Part shown: piece by piece, positions 25,854 to 35,319 of the stretch
Numbering within the stretch: the first letter of the stretch is position 1
How the letters are laid out: each line of letters opens with the position of its first letter
Origin: Bacillota bacterium
Lineage (GTDB): Bacteria; Bacillota; Clostridia; Acetivibrionales; JAEXSP01
Length of the DNA: 64,000 bases
Assembly: GCA_023453795.1 (NCBI GenBank)
Contig: JAEXSP010000007.1
Span: 248,001 to 312,000, forward strand
Direction: 5' to 3'
Notes under the pieces: model-generated
The model's input: the letters and a program-made list of their open reading frames with translations, nothing else
Told to the model about the DNA's origin: nothing
Databases searched by the model: none
Made by a program: the position numbers and the translations under genes

Positions 25854-27104
25854 ATGAAAATTTTAAGCATAGCTTTATATGATTTAAAAAGGATGTTCAG
25901 AGATAAAGGCTCTTTTGCAATGGCTATAATTGTGCCGATTGTATTTACCTTCATATTCGGCATAATATTCGGGAATACCGGGTCATCAGATAATAAAGCC
26001 GCATTGCCGGTCGCTATTGCAAATTATGATAAAAGCAGTTTTACAAAGGAACTGCTCAAGGAACTGAAACAGGACAAAAGTATTAGTTTTTCTATTGTAG
26101 ATGAGGAAGAGCTTTATGATAATGTCAAAAGTGCTTCTGTTGAAGCAGGCTTCATAATCCCGAAAGATTTTTCAAAGAAAATACTCAAGGGGGACAAGTC
26201 GGACATTAAAGTGGTCAAACTACCTTCGTCTGCTTCCTACATGGTAGTTGAAACGTCAATAAGCACAGCTTTTTCCAAGCTGAGTGTAAAAGAAGGTACT
26301 CAAGCTCTGTTTTCCGAGAAACTGAAAGGCTATAGCCAAACCGACAGAAAAAGTATGTTGAATGAAATAGGCAAACAACTTGACAAGAGCCTTTCGCAAC
26401 CTGATATATTAGTCGTAAAAGAATCCAGCTTCGGCGGTAAAAATAATTTGGACGAGATAGATTTCAGCTCTTCAAGAAGTATTATCGGGGTCAATATCAT
26501 GTTCCTGATGTTTACTCTTATCCTTGGGTGCGGAGGTACTATTCTGGACGAAAGAAAGATTGGGACATGGGACAGGCTGGATATTTCACCGACAAGCAAG
26601 CTCGAGATTATGGCCGGTAAAATAATCGGAACATTTTTGAAAGGATGGGTTCAGACCGGAATACTTATACTATTCGGTAATTATGTTATGGGTATAAATT
26701 GGGGCAATTCCTTGCCTGCCACCATACTGGTAATGAATATTTATCTCCTAAGCGGAATCGGACTGGGAATTTTCTTCTCAACAATAATCAGGTCCAATTC
26801 ACAGATGACTGCGATATCTGCAGTTGTCATAGTTTCAACCTCCATGCTTTCTGGGTGTTATTGGCCCTTGGAGATATCGCCTGAATTCATGCAGCAGATA
26901 GCAAAACTGTTCCCGCAGTATTGGGCTATGGAAGGACTTAATGAGACAGTCATAGCCGGCCGGGGTTTTGATGCAGTTATTGAACCTTTGGCAGTTCTCC
27001 TTGCAATGGGTGCTGTATTCTTTATCCTCTCAGTAGCTGCAGAGGCCTTTAAAGGCTTTGGAAAAAAATCCAAAGCAGTTAGCGCAGTAGATATTAAAGG
27101 CTAA
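25854..27104 (+). CDS. ABC-2 permease, second subunit
   Basis: A 416-residue ABC-2 permease with the same architecture as its neighbour: N-terminal helix (FAMAIIVPIVFTFIFGIIFG, about 22-41), an extracytoplasmic domain to about residue 215, then five helices starting SIIGVNIMFLMFTLILGCGG. The coupling motif DERKIGTWDRLDISPTSK is the counterpart of EERETKTLGRIM in the first subunit. Sequence divergence between the two suggests a heterodimer. An AAGGAG site lies upstream, and a terminator follows the stop. Confidence 0.88.
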   Translation: MKILSIALYDLKRMFRDKGSFAMAIIVPIVFTFIFGIIFGNTGSSDNKAALPVAIANYDKSSFTKELLKELKQDKSISFSIVDEEELYDNVKSASVEAGFIIPKDFSKKILKGDKSDIKVVKLPSSASYMVVETSISTAFSKLSVKEGTQALFSEKLKGYSQTDRKSMLNEIGKQLDKSLSQPDILVVKESSFGGKNNLDEIDFSSSRSIIGVNIMFLMFTLILGCGGTILDERKIGTWDRLDISPTSKLEIMAGKIIGTFLKGWVQTGILILFGNYVMGINWGNSLPATILVMNIYLLSGIGLGIFFSTIIRSNSQMTAISAVVIVSTSMLSGCYWPLEISPEFMQQIAKLFPQYWAMEGLNETVIAGRGFDAVIEPLAVLLAMGAVFFILSVAAEAFKGFGKKSKAVSAVDIKG

Positions 27105-27111
27105 ACTATAT

Positions 27112-27158
27112 AAAAATGTCGGGCATTTGTAAAATTTGCAGCCGACATTTTTTTTATT
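27112..27158 (+). terminator. Intrinsic terminator of the ABC operon
   Basis: Stem AAAAATGTCGG/CCGACATTTTT with a T-run of about eight. Confidence 0.88.
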
Positions 27159-27242
27159 TATATGAATAGATTTTTATATAGAGAAAAATATGCTATAATG
27201 CAAATTGTGCTCAATTATTATCTTTCACAAAGGGGTTATATA

Positions 27243-28355
27243 ATGAACTTGAGAAAATATATACTGATATTCTCAATAGTAGCTACATTCTTTTTAACTA
27301 TATCCGGTTTTTATCTTGTTTATAATATAAGGTATTCTTCCCATGAGGCAGGGGGCGTATTAAATAAAGCATTAAAACAGTTTGAACCGATTAAGGAGCC
27401 CTTCAATGTACTGATGCTTGTAATTGATAAGACATCTGTAAATACAGATACGATAATGGTTGCAAACTATAATCCCCATGATTCCAGAATAAGCCTGTTA
27501 TCTATTCCGAGAGACACAAAGGTTGGCTTGCCGAAGGCTTCAAAAATTAACGGGGTCTATTACAACTATGACATAAAAATGCTTGCCAAGCAAATAACCA
27601 GGCTGTTTGATATCAATATAAAATATTATGCGAGCATAGACATTTCTACCTTCAGAAAGATTATTGATCTTCTGGGCGGTGTAAAATATACTGTACCCGG
27701 TAAAAATGGCCTTCATTACGATGATAAACCTCAGAACCTGCACATCCATTTAAAATCAGGATTGCAAACCCTGGACGGAGACAAGGCGGAACAGCTCCTG
27801 AGGTTCAGGCATTCTTATAATAACAGAATTCCGGCAGATTTAAGGGATGTTTATGACGGCGGTGACCTGACCCGCATTAATATTCAGCAGGATTTCCTGA
27901 AGGAGCTGATAAAACAAAAGGCCAAAGTGTCCAATATCACCAAGGTTAACGGTATTCTCAAGATTATTTTCAATAATATTAAAGAAACCAATTTCAGCCT
28001 GAAGGATGCATTAAGACTTGTAAACGGTTTGGGAAAAGTTGATTCGAAGAACTTCTATGCCTTTAAGGCATTGGGCAGCGGTTACTCATATTATGTCTAT
28101 AACGGAAAAATGTATAATAATACGACACATGAAGAAATGGATGGCAGCGCAGTAACAAAGGAATATTTTAAATCTGACTCCGGTTTTGACTTTAACAACT
28201 TGACTTATACAAAAGAAAACACAGACGATGATGAAAACGATAGCACTGCAAAGTCGAGAAAAACACGGTCAAGCGGCAGTACTCATAAATTTACACAAAA
28301 AAATCCTTCAAACGGAGCTTCATCATTTAAGAAGAAGATTCCTGTTGAACCATAA
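27243..28355 (+). CDS. LytR-CpsA-Psr (LCP) family cell-wall ligase
   Basis: A 370-residue LCP protein. LCP enzymes attach teichoic acids, capsule or other glycopolymers from a polyprenyl carrier to peptidoglycan at the outer face of the membrane. A signal anchor (YILIFSIVATFFLTISGFYLVY, about 6-27) is followed by the LCP domain: IDKTSVNTDTIMVANYNP, LLSIPRDTKVGLP, KINGVYYNYDIK, LLRFRHSYNN and GDLTRINIQQDFLKELIKQ, with the Arg residues expected to bind the pyrophosphate. The last 50 residues are a disordered Ser/Lys-rich tail. The ATG at 27243 follows AAAGGGG. An extended -10 (TGCTATAAT, 27191-27199) lies 44 bases upstream. Confidence 0.88.
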   Translation: MNLRKYILIFSIVATFFLTISGFYLVYNIRYSSHEAGGVLNKALKQFEPIKEPFNVLMLVIDKTSVNTDTIMVANYNPHDSRISLLSIPRDTKVGLPKASKINGVYYNYDIKMLAKQITRLFDINIKYYASIDISTFRKIIDLLGGVKYTVPGKNGLHYDDKPQNLHIHLKSGLQTLDGDKAEQLLRFRHSYNNRIPADLRDVYDGGDLTRINIQQDFLKELIKQKAKVSNITKVNGILKIIFNNIKETNFSLKDALRLVNGLGKVDSKNFYAFKALGSGYSYYVYNGKMYNNTTHEEMDGSAVTKEYFKSDSGFDFNNLTYTKENTDDDENDSTAKSRKTRSSGSTHKFTQKNPSNGASSFKKKIPVEP

Positions 28356-28396
28356 AATAATAAGGAATAGGCAGTTTCGCAATTTAAATAATCTCC

Positions 28397-28425
28397 TTGA
28401 CAATGGTATTATTAGTTAGTATAAT
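28397..28425 (+). promoter_or_regulatory. Consensus sigma-A promoter for yceD-rpmF
   Basis: A perfect TTGACA (28397-28402), 17-base spacer and TATAAT (28420-28425), 62 bases before the DUF177 gene. Confidence 0.9.
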
Positions 28426-28486
28426 ATCTTTTGTCGGTTTTTAAGCTTGTATTTTGTGAATTGACTATTAATTCACGGGTGACTTT

Positions 28487-28999
28487 ATGAGGATTGATAT
28501 TTCGGATATTACAAAGGTTGACGGAGCTTCACTGGAGGTTTCGTTTGAAGGGCTGCTTGAAGAGTTTGAAAATACCGTAGGCGAGATAACATTCGACCAA
28601 CCGGTTAATTTTGAAGGAAGCCTTACGAACCAGGGAGGAATCCTGAAGCTCGCAGGAACATTGAAAACCAGTTATTCAACTAAGTGCTACAGATGTTTGG
28701 AAGAACTTGCGAGGGAAGTTGAAGTAAGGGTAAAGGAAGACTTTGTCAGCAGTGACAAGAAGGAAAATCTTGCAGATGCCTATACATATGAAGGCAATTA
28801 TATTATAATAGATAAGGCTCTGAAAGATAATATTATTTTGAATTTACCTATGAAACAGCTTTGTTCGGAGAAATGCAAAGGGTTGTGCCACAGGTGCGGA
28901 ACGAATCTTAACGAGCGGAACTGCGACTGTAAAGAAGATTTTATAAACCCAAAATTGGAAGTGCTGAAGAATTACTTTAAAGGTCAAGATACAAATTAA
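28487..28999 (+). CDS. YceD family protein (DUF177)
   Basis: A 170-residue YceD/DUF177 protein. The family is nearly always encoded just before rpmF, as here, and is implicated in large-subunit rRNA maturation or accumulation in plants and bacteria. Two cysteine pairs are visible, CYRC around residues 66-69 and CSEKCKGLCHRCG around 126-138, which likely bind a metal. No membrane segment. A strong promoter precedes it and rpmF follows 99 bases later. Confidence 0.9.
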   Translation: MRIDISDITKVDGASLEVSFEGLLEEFENTVGEITFDQPVNFEGSLTNQGGILKLAGTLKTSYSTKCYRCLEELAREVEVRVKEDFVSSDKKENLADAYTYEGNYIIIDKALKDNIILNLPMKQLCSEKCKGLCHRCGTNLNERNCDCKEDFINPKLEVLKNYFKGQDTN

Positions 29000-29098
29000 A
29001 ATATTTTTGACTTATCATTCAAAATTATTATATATTTTTAGGAAATTGAAATTCAGTTTCAATTGAAATTGGTTTCGGTTATCGGGGAGGTGTTATTC

Positions 29099-29281
29099 AT
29101 GGCAAATCCAAAGCGTAGATGGTCAAAGGCAAGAACCGGTGCAAGAAGGTCTCAGTGGAAGCTTTCAATACCAGGTTTGGTACTCTGTAAACAGTGCCAC
29201 ACTTTTAAGTTACCTCACAAGGTATGTAAAGAATGCGGATATTATGACGGTAAAGAAGTTGTAAAGGTTGAATCCAAATAA
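29099..29281 (+). CDS. rpmF: 50S ribosomal protein L32
   Basis: A 60-residue bL32. The start MANPKRRWSKARTGARRSQW is diagnostic, and the zinc ribbon is intact with CKQC and CKEC, so this is the zinc-binding form. The ATG at 29099 has a GGGGAGG site; an upstream frame extension is not real. A terminator follows 14 bases after the stop. In many Firmicutes fapR/plsX come next, but here a DUF512 gene does. Confidence 0.97.
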   Translation: MANPKRRWSKARTGARRSQWKLSIPGLVLCKQCHTFKLPHKVCKECGYYDGKEVVKVESK

Positions 29282-29295
29282 AGTAAGATAAAGCA

Positions 29296-29323
29296 AAAGC
29301 AGCAGGATTACCTGCTGCTTTTT
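29296..29323 (+). terminator. Intrinsic terminator after rpmF
   Basis: Stem AAAGCAGCAGG/CCTGCTGCTTT, loop ATTA, followed by T residues. Confidence 0.9.
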
Positions 29324-29374
29324 ACATGTGTAACGCTTAAATACTAAGCCGTTGCATGGGGAGGACTGGAGTCT

Positions 29375-30703
29375 GTGAAGAGTTATGAAGTTAAGGTTCA
29401 GGACGTAGATTCCGGCAGCATAGCTGAAGAGGCCGGAATTGAAAAGGGAGACTGTATTTTATCTATTAACAACGAGAAAATATGTGATATATTTGATTAT
29501 AGGTTCCTGACTGCCAGTGAAAACCTTACTGTCGAAATCCAAAAGGCAGACGGCGAGGTATGGGAGATAGAGATTGAAAAAGACGAGTATGAGGACCTGG
29601 GACTGGAATTTGAGAATTCCATGATAGATGAAGCCAGAAGCTGCACAAATAAATGCATATTCTGCTTTATTGACCAGCTGCCGGGAGGGATGAGGGACAC
29701 CCTTTATTTTAAAGATGATGATTCGCGCCTTTCATTTCTAACAGGCAACTATGTTACTCTTACCAACATGGATAATAATGCTTTGGAAAGAATCATTAAA
29801 TACAGAATGTCACCTATTAATATTTCCGTGCATACCACAAACCCCGATTTAAGGGTGTACATGCTGAATAATAAGTTTGCCGGGGACATTTTGAATAAAT
29901 TGAAGAGGCTTACCGAAAGCGGTATAACCATCAACTGTCAGATTGTTCTTTGCAGGTATATTAACGATGGAGCGGAGCTTGACAGAACCATATCAGACCT
30001 GTCAGCCTTATATCCTTACGTAAACAGTATATCTGTGGTTCCGGTAGGTTTGACAAGGCATAGAAAAGGTTTGATAGATCTGAAGCCTTTTGACAAAGAG
30101 GCTTCACTCCAGATTATTAGTCAGATTGACAGCTGGCAGGGGAAACTCTTTAAAGAGCATGGATCAAGGGTCGTTTATCTTGCAGATGAATTCTATATCA
30201 TGGCCGGGGCAGAAATACCGGGTTATGAAAACTATGAGGATTTTCCGCAGATTGAAAACGGTGTCGGACTAATATCATTATTAAGGCACGAGTTTGAAGA
30301 AACCTTGGAGTCTCAGGCTCAGAGGTGCTTAATAGAAAACTCAAGAATTGCAAGTATAGCTACAGGTGTTTCTTCCTATGAATATATAAAGGGTATGGCA
30401 GAAACATTGGAGAACAGGTATAATAATTTAAAAGTGAACGTATATCAAATAAAAAACAGTTTTTTCGGGGAAAATGTAACTGTTACAGGCCTTTTAACGG
30501 GCGGTGATATTGCGGCTCAATTGAAAGGAAAAGAGCTGGGGGATGAGCTTCTTCTGTGCAGATGTATGTTGAAGGCCGGTGAAGAGCTGTTTTTGGACGA
30601 TTACACCGTTAGCGGCTTGACTAAAGAACTTGGTGTAAGAATAAATATTGTTGAAAATAACGGAAATGATTTTGTTTTGAAAGTGCTTGGCGAACAAAAA
30701 TAA
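29375..30703 (+). CDS. DUF512 family PDZ/radical-SAM-like protein
   Basis: A 442-residue DUF512 protein. The N-terminal 70 residues form a PDZ-like domain (VDSGSIAEEAGIEKGDCILSI). Then comes a CTNKCIFCFIDQLP motif, a CxxxCxxC iron-sulfur cluster site as in radical SAM enzymes, followed by a TIM-barrel-like region and the C-terminal DUF512 domain (VTGLLTGGDIAAQLKGKELG). The substrate is unknown. The gene is conserved in Clostridia immediately before der, as here with seven bases between, pointing to a role linked to translation or ribosome assembly. The start is a GTG at 29375 with a GAGG-type site. Confidence 0.85.
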   Translation: MKSYEVKVQDVDSGSIAEEAGIEKGDCILSINNEKICDIFDYRFLTASENLTVEIQKADGEVWEIEIEKDEYEDLGLEFENSMIDEARSCTNKCIFCFIDQLPGGMRDTLYFKDDDSRLSFLTGNYVTLTNMDNNALERIIKYRMSPINISVHTTNPDLRVYMLNNKFAGDILNKLKRLTESGITINCQIVLCRYINDGAELDRTISDLSALYPYVNSISVVPVGLTRHRKGLIDLKPFDKEASLQIISQIDSWQGKLFKEHGSRVVYLADEFYIMAGAEIPGYENYEDFPQIENGVGLISLLRHEFEETLESQAQRCLIENSRIASIATGVSSYEYIKGMAETLENRYNNLKVNVYQIKNSFFGENVTVTGLLTGGDIAAQLKGKELGDELLLCRCMLKAGEELFLDDYTVSGLTKELGVRINIVENNGNDFVLKVLGEQK

Positions 30704-30737
30704 TTTATAGATGACAATAAACATGGAGGTATATGAG

Positions 30738-32060
30738 TTGGCAAAACCGGTAGTTGCAATTGTTGGAAGGCCTAATGTTGGGAAATCTACTTTTTTCAAT
30801 TATGTTGCTGGAAAAAGGATTTCGATTGTAGAAGATACCCCGGGCGTTACAAGAGATAGGATATATACAGAGGTTGAATGGCGGGGCAGGACATTTACCT
30901 TGATAGACACAGGGGGCATTGAGCCGTATAGTGAAGACAAGATCATGCAGCAGATGAAAAGGCAGGCTGAACTCGCTATAGATACTGCTGATGTCATAAT
31001 TTTCATGGTTGACATGAAGGACGGACTGACTGCTTCCGATAAAGAAGTGGCAACAATGCTCCGAAAGACCAAAAAGCCGGTAATTCTGACGGTAAATAAA
31101 GTTGACAGGGTAGGAGATCCGCCGGCCGAAGTTTATGAGTTTTATAACCTCGGGTTAGGAGACATACTTACGGTTTCATCAGTTCATGGGCTTGGAATGG
31201 GTGATCTGCTTGATGAAGCTTACAAATATTTTCCAGAGGAAGATGAAGGCGATTACGATGATGATGTTATCAAAGTTGCGGTAATCGGAAAACCGAATGC
31301 AGGGAAATCTTCACTTATTAACAGGGTACTGGGTGAGGAACGTGTTATTGTAAGCGACATACCGGGTACTACAAGGGATGCTATTGACACCTATGTTGAG
31401 AATGAAGATGATAAATATGTGTTTATAGACACGGCGGGTATAAGACGTAAAAGCAAGATTTCCGAAAATATTGAGCGCTACAGTACAATACGCTCCTGGT
31501 CTGCAATTGAGAGAGCAGATGTATGCCTTTTACTCATTGATGCTGTTGACGGCGTAACTGAGCAGGATACAAAAATCGCCGGATATGCCCATGAACAGGG
31601 TAAGGCTTCAATAATTGTCGTTAACAAGTGGGATTTGGTTGAAAAGGAAACGGGTACCCTTGAAGAATATAGAAAAGTTGTCCATGAAAAACTGGGTTTT
31701 ATGACTTATGCACCTGTAATATTTATTTCGGCAAAAACAGGCCAGCGAGTAAACAAACTGTATGAGCTTATAAAATATGTAGCAAACCAGTCGGCATTCA
31801 GGGTATCTACCGGAATGATAAATGATCTTATTAATGAGGCGACAGCTATGGTTCAGCCTCCTTCAGACAAAGGGAAAAGGCTTAAGATTTACTATATGAC
31901 GCAATCAGGCATAAAGCCGCCTACGTTTGTAATATTCGTAAATGATACGGAATTATTTCATTATTCATATGAAAGATATATCGAGAACCAGTTAAGAAAG
32001 AGCTTCGGGTTCGAGGGAACACCAATAAGGTTCATTCATAGGCAAAGGGATAGGGAGTGA
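30738..32060 (+). CDS. der: Ribosome biogenesis GTPase Der (EngA)
   Basis: A 440-residue double-GTPase that acts in 50S subunit assembly. Domain 1 has Walker A GRPNVGKSTF, switch DTPGVTRDR, DTGGIEP and TVNKVDRVG; domain 2 has GKPNAGKSSL, DIPGTTRDA, DTAGIRRKSK and VVNKWDLVE; a KH-like domain ends the protein (GTPIRFIHRQRD). I place the start at TTG 30738, eight bases after GGAGG, giving the normal length and the usual MAKPVVAIVGRPNVG beginning. The upstream in-frame ATG at 30711 precedes the ribosome binding site. The stop overlaps the region of the plsY start. Confidence 0.95.
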   Translation: MAKPVVAIVGRPNVGKSTFFNYVAGKRISIVEDTPGVTRDRIYTEVEWRGRTFTLIDTGGIEPYSEDKIMQQMKRQAELAIDTADVIIFMVDMKDGLTASDKEVATMLRKTKKPVILTVNKVDRVGDPPAEVYEFYNLGLGDILTVSSVHGLGMGDLLDEAYKYFPEEDEGDYDDDVIKVAVIGKPNAGKSSLINRVLGEERVIVSDIPGTTRDAIDTYVENEDDKYVFIDTAGIRRKSKISENIERYSTIRSWSAIERADVCLLLIDAVDGVTEQDTKIAGYAHEQGKASIIVVNKWDLVEKETGTLEEYRKVVHEKLGFMTYAPVIFISAKTGQRVNKLYELIKYVANQSAFRVSTGMINDLINEATAMVQPPSDKGKRLKIYYMTQSGIKPPTFVIFVNDTELFHYSYERYIENQLRKSFGFEGTPIRFIHRQRDRE

Positions 32061-32065
32061 ATGTA

Positions 32066-32746
32066 GTGAGCACAGTTGAATTTATTAAAGTAGTAATAGT
32101 AGCCTTACTGGGCTATCTCCTTGGAAGTCTCAATTCATCACTGATTGTTGGAAAAATATATGGGGTTGATGTTAGAAAGCATGGCAGTGGAAATGCCGGA
32201 GCGACAAACACACTGAGGACTTTGGGAAAAAGTGCGGCTTTACTGACTACATTGGGTGATCTGCTAAAAGGGTTCATCGCTTGTCTGTTAGGCTTCTACG
32301 TTATGACGGACAATGGCTTCACAATAGACATATACAACAGAACTTCACTTGAAGATATAGGCCTTATGATTGGCGGCCTTGGGGCTATTTTTGGACATAA
32401 CTGGCCGATATATTTCGGCTTCAAGGGCGGAAAAGGCGTACTGGCTACCTTTGTGGTAGTTTTGATGATGGATTGGAGGATTGCATTATTTCTTCTGGGC
32501 GTTTTCATCGTCATTGTATTCATTTCACGTTACATATCGTTAGGATCCATTCTATGTGCAGCTTCCGTTCCGCTTGTAGGACTTATTGTGAAACAGAGCG
32601 ATGAATTCATTATATTTTCGGTGGTTCTGGCTATTTTGGTGGTATTCAGGCACAGAAGCAATATTCAACGAATTGCAAAAGGGAATGAATCCAAATTCAG
32701 TATGAAGAAGAAAGCCGCGGATGCTGACAAAATCAGCGAGGTATAA
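32066..32746 (+). CDS. plsY: Acyl-phosphate glycerol-3-phosphate acyltransferase
   Basis: A 226-residue five-helix membrane enzyme that transfers an acyl group from acyl phosphate to glycerol-3-phosphate, the first step of phospholipid synthesis. The three active-site blocks are SGNAGATNTLRTLGK around 44-58, GHNWPIYFGFKGGKGV around 113-128, and FVISRYIS-like FISRYISLGSI around 155-165. I choose GTG 32066 with GGGAG eight bases upstream; GTG 32057 overlaps the der stop. It comes directly before gpsA, which makes the acceptor substrate, so the pair forms a phospholipid-precursor unit. Confidence 0.93.
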   Translation: MSTVEFIKVVIVALLGYLLGSLNSSLIVGKIYGVDVRKHGSGNAGATNTLRTLGKSAALLTTLGDLLKGFIACLLGFYVMTDNGFTIDIYNRTSLEDIGLMIGGLGAIFGHNWPIYFGFKGGKGVLATFVVVLMMDWRIALFLLGVFIVIVFISRYISLGSILCAASVPLVGLIVKQSDEFIIFSVVLAILVVFRHRSNIQRIAKGNESKFSMKKKAADADKISEV

Positions 32747-32809
32747 GCAAAGAATACTAAAGAGGGTAATCATTTTAAGAATGGCCCCTTAAAGATATGG
32801 AGGACTATT

Positions 32810-33832
32810 ATGGGTAAAAATGTAGCAATTATCGGAGCAGGAAGCTGGGGAACTGCATTGTCCATTCTGCTCGCCAAAAACGGAAACAGGGTTAAGATGT
32901 GGTCGGTTTTCAACGAGGAAGTAACAATGTTGAACGAACTCCATGAACACGTTCAAAAGCTGCCGGGAGTAAAGGTTCCTGCTGGAGTAAGCTGTACAGG
33001 GGATGTTGAAGAGGCGTTGGACGGATCGGATGCGGTTGTAATGGTTGTTCCTTCCCAAACAATAAGAGAAAATGCCAAGCTTATAAGCAGCTCCATAAAG
33101 AAAGATCAGATTGTTGTATGCTGTTCAAAGGGCATTGAGGAAGGCACAGGCATGATTCTTACAGACATCATTCAAGAGGAAATACCTCAAAGTATAGCAG
33201 TTGCGCTTTCAGGCCCCAGCCATGCAGAAGAAGTGGCAAGGGACATTCCTACTGCTGTTGTTGCAGCTTCTGAAAGAAAGGAAGTTGCGGAATATGTTCA
33301 GGAGCTGTTCATGTCTCCGAATTTCAGGGTTTATACAAATCCCGACCCAAGAGGGGTTGAACTTGGAGGCGCACTGAAGAATGTAATCGCTTTGTGCGGG
33401 GGAATATCCGACGGTCTTGGGTTTGGAGACAATACAAAGGCTGCGCTCATGACAAGAGGTATAACAGAGATTTCAAGGCTGGGTATTGCACTCGGTGCTC
33501 AAGCTCAAACTTTTTCAGGACTGGCAGGGCTGGGTGACCTGATAGTAACATGCACAAGCATGCATAGCAGAAACAGGCGTGCAGGCATACTGATAGGTCA
33601 AGGCAAAACTATGGAAGAAGCCATTGCGGAAGTGAAAATGGTTGTTGAGGGTGTTACGACTGCTAAAGCGGCGCATGAACTTGCACTGAAGAAAAATGTG
33701 TCGATGCCTATTACAAACGAGGCTTACAAAGTCCTGTTTGAGGGAAAAAATGCAAAGCAGGCTGTTGTTGACCTTATGACCAGAGATAAAACTCATGAAA
33801 TAGAAGAAATTGTTCAAACCTTAAATTGGTAG
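32810..33832 (+). CDS. gpsA: NAD(P)H-dependent glycerol-3-phosphate dehydrogenase
   Basis: A 340-residue GpsA, which reduces dihydroxyacetone phosphate to sn-glycerol-3-phosphate for phospholipids. The dinucleotide fold begins VAIIGAGSWGTALSILLAKN, with GAGSWG binding NAD(P)H; LSGPSHAEEVARDIPTAV and VELGGALKNVIALCGGISDG, with the catalytic Lys, follow; AGLGDLIVTCTSMHSRNRR is the C-terminal signature. It lies 63 bases after plsY behind a GGAGG site and likely belongs to the der-plsY-gpsA operon. Confidence 0.95.
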   Translation: MGKNVAIIGAGSWGTALSILLAKNGNRVKMWSVFNEEVTMLNELHEHVQKLPGVKVPAGVSCTGDVEEALDGSDAVVMVVPSQTIRENAKLISSSIKKDQIVVCCSKGIEEGTGMILTDIIQEEIPQSIAVALSGPSHAEEVARDIPTAVVAASERKEVAEYVQELFMSPNFRVYTNPDPRGVELGGALKNVIALCGGISDGLGFGDNTKAALMTRGITEISRLGIALGAQAQTFSGLAGLGDLIVTCTSMHSRNRRAGILIGQGKTMEEAIAEVKMVVEGVTTAKAAHELALKKNVSMPITNEAYKVLFEGKNAKQAVVDLMTRDKTHEIEEIVQTLNW

Positions 33833-33868
33833 AAAGTAATTAATATTAGTATTCAGCTGAGGTGTCTT

Positions 33869-34252
33869 ATGAGGATAGAGCATATTGCCATATGGACTGA
33901 GAATATAGAAATAATGAAGGAATTTTACGTTGAGTTCTTTCATGGGGCACCAAGTAAAAAATACACCAATGTTTCGAAGAAATTTGAATCATATTTTATT
34001 TATTTCGGTGAAGGTGCCAGATTGGAACTCATGAGCATATCGGCTTTAAAATCCATGGACAAGGAGTTAAACATAAGCGGATATGCACATATGGCTTTTT
34101 CTGCGGGGAGTATGGAAGCTGTTAATAATTTGACCGAAAAACTAAGGTCAAACGGCTATACTGTCATAAGTGAACCAAGGACAACGGGGGATGGCTATTA
34201 TGAAAGCTGCATACTTGATCCTGAAGGCAATAAGGTGGAAATCACAGCGTGA
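33869..34252 (+). CDS. Glyoxalase/VOC-family protein
   Basis: A 127-residue vicinal-oxygen-chelate fold protein. RIEHIAIWTENIEIMKEFYV is the first beta-alpha module with the metal-ligand His, ARLELMS gives the second ligand Glu, AHMAFSAGSMEAV the third (His) and DPEGNKVEI the fourth (Glu), so the metal site looks intact. VOC enzymes include glyoxalases, dioxygenases and resistance proteins; the substrate here cannot be told. A GAGGTG site precedes the ATG, and the gene follows gpsA by 36 bases. Confidence 0.82.
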   Translation: MRIEHIAIWTENIEIMKEFYVEFFHGAPSKKYTNVSKKFESYFIYFGEGARLELMSISALKSMDKELNISGYAHMAFSAGSMEAVNNLTEKLRSNGYTVISEPRTTGDGYYESCILDPEGNKVEITA

Positions 34253-34364
34253 AGACAATTACCAAAAATAAATATATTGCATATGATTTACACTTTAAAT
34301 ATCTGTAAAACTGGTGTAATATGAAAGCTGAAAATATTATCGTATTTTGTGAAGGGAAAAGGAT

Positions 34365-35246
34365 ATGAAAAAGGCTATCTTTATTTATAACCCCTTATCG
34401 GGAGATCAAAGTATTTCCATGAAGCTTGAATTTGTCGTTAAGACCTTTCAGGAAAAAGGTGTTCTTATACAGCCGTTCCGAATTACAACGAATTGTGAGG
34501 GTGATCTGCTGGAAACCTTGAAGACGGGGGAATACGAATATGCAGTATTGTCGGGGGGAGACGGCACTCTTAATTCAATTACCAACCTGATGCTGAAAAA
34601 TGATATTCATATCCCTATCGGAATCGTACCCTCAGGAACAAGCAACGACCTCGGCAGGTGCCTGAATCTGCCAAAGAGCCTGGACGAATGCCTTGACATA
34701 GTATTAAAAGGTAACACCACAGAGATTGATGCAGGACTAATAAATGATGAAAAATATTTTTTGACTACTTGCGCAGGCGGTGTTTTCGTAGGCGTTTCAT
34801 TCAATACTCATAGTGAACTGAAAAAGAATTTTGGGCCGTTTGCATATTATCTTAAGGCGATAAGCGAACTAAAAAATATAAAATCTTTTAAGCTTAAGAT
34901 TGAAATAGATGGTAAAACGACTGAGGAGGAGGCCCTTTTATTCCTTATACTGAATGGGAAGCATGCTGCAGGGTTCCACAATCTCAGCCATGAAGCAGAT
35001 TTGAGCGACGGTATTATGGACATAATGCTAATCAAACGATGCAATCATATAGATCTTGCCAGCCTTTTCTTCAAGGTCTTAAGCAATGACTTCCATAAAG
35101 ACAAGAACGTAGTTAAGCTTAGGGCCAGTTCCTGTAGGATAGAGGGAAAAAAGGATATAGACCTGACTATAGACGGGGAAAAGGGCGAGGGATTGCCAAT
35201 GAATGTCAAGTTTATAAACAAGGCATTGAAGGTTTTTGTTGATTAA
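34365..35246 (+). CDS. Diacylglycerol kinase-family lipid kinase (YegS/BmrU-like)
   Basis: A 293-residue DAGK-catalytic-domain protein. The nucleotide-binding loop is LSGGDGTLNSITN around 63-75 and GIVPSGTSNDLGRCLNLP follows around 86-103. Such kinases phosphorylate diacylglycerol or related lipids on the inner face of the membrane, recycling DAG left by lipoteichoic acid or membrane-derived polymer synthesis; the lipid here is not proven. An AAAAGG site precedes the ATG. A good terminator lies 40 bases after the stop. Confidence 0.88.
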   Translation: MKKAIFIYNPLSGDQSISMKLEFVVKTFQEKGVLIQPFRITTNCEGDLLETLKTGEYEYAVLSGGDGTLNSITNLMLKNDIHIPIGIVPSGTSNDLGRCLNLPKSLDECLDIVLKGNTTEIDAGLINDEKYFLTTCAGGVFVGVSFNTHSELKKNFGPFAYYLKAISELKNIKSFKLKIEIDGKTTEEEALLFLILNGKHAAGFHNLSHEADLSDGIMDIMLIKRCNHIDLASLFFKVLSNDFHKDKNVVKLRASSCRIEGKKDIDLTIDGEKGEGLPMNVKFINKALKVFVD

Positions 35247-35286
35247 TAAAATTAATTTTAAATCAAGATAATATTTCTTAAAGTAG

Positions 35287-35319
35287 AACTGCTTCTGATT
35301 AATTCAGAGCAGTTTTTTT
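35287..35319 (+). terminator. Intrinsic terminator after the lipid kinase gene
   Basis: Stem AACTGCT(T)CTGA / TCAGAGCAGTT with a T-run of seven. Confidence 0.85.

Noticed and set aside
34365..35246. NAD kinase
   Set aside because: The GGDGTLN motif is shared, but SGTSNDLGR and overall length fit lipid kinases of the DAGK family.
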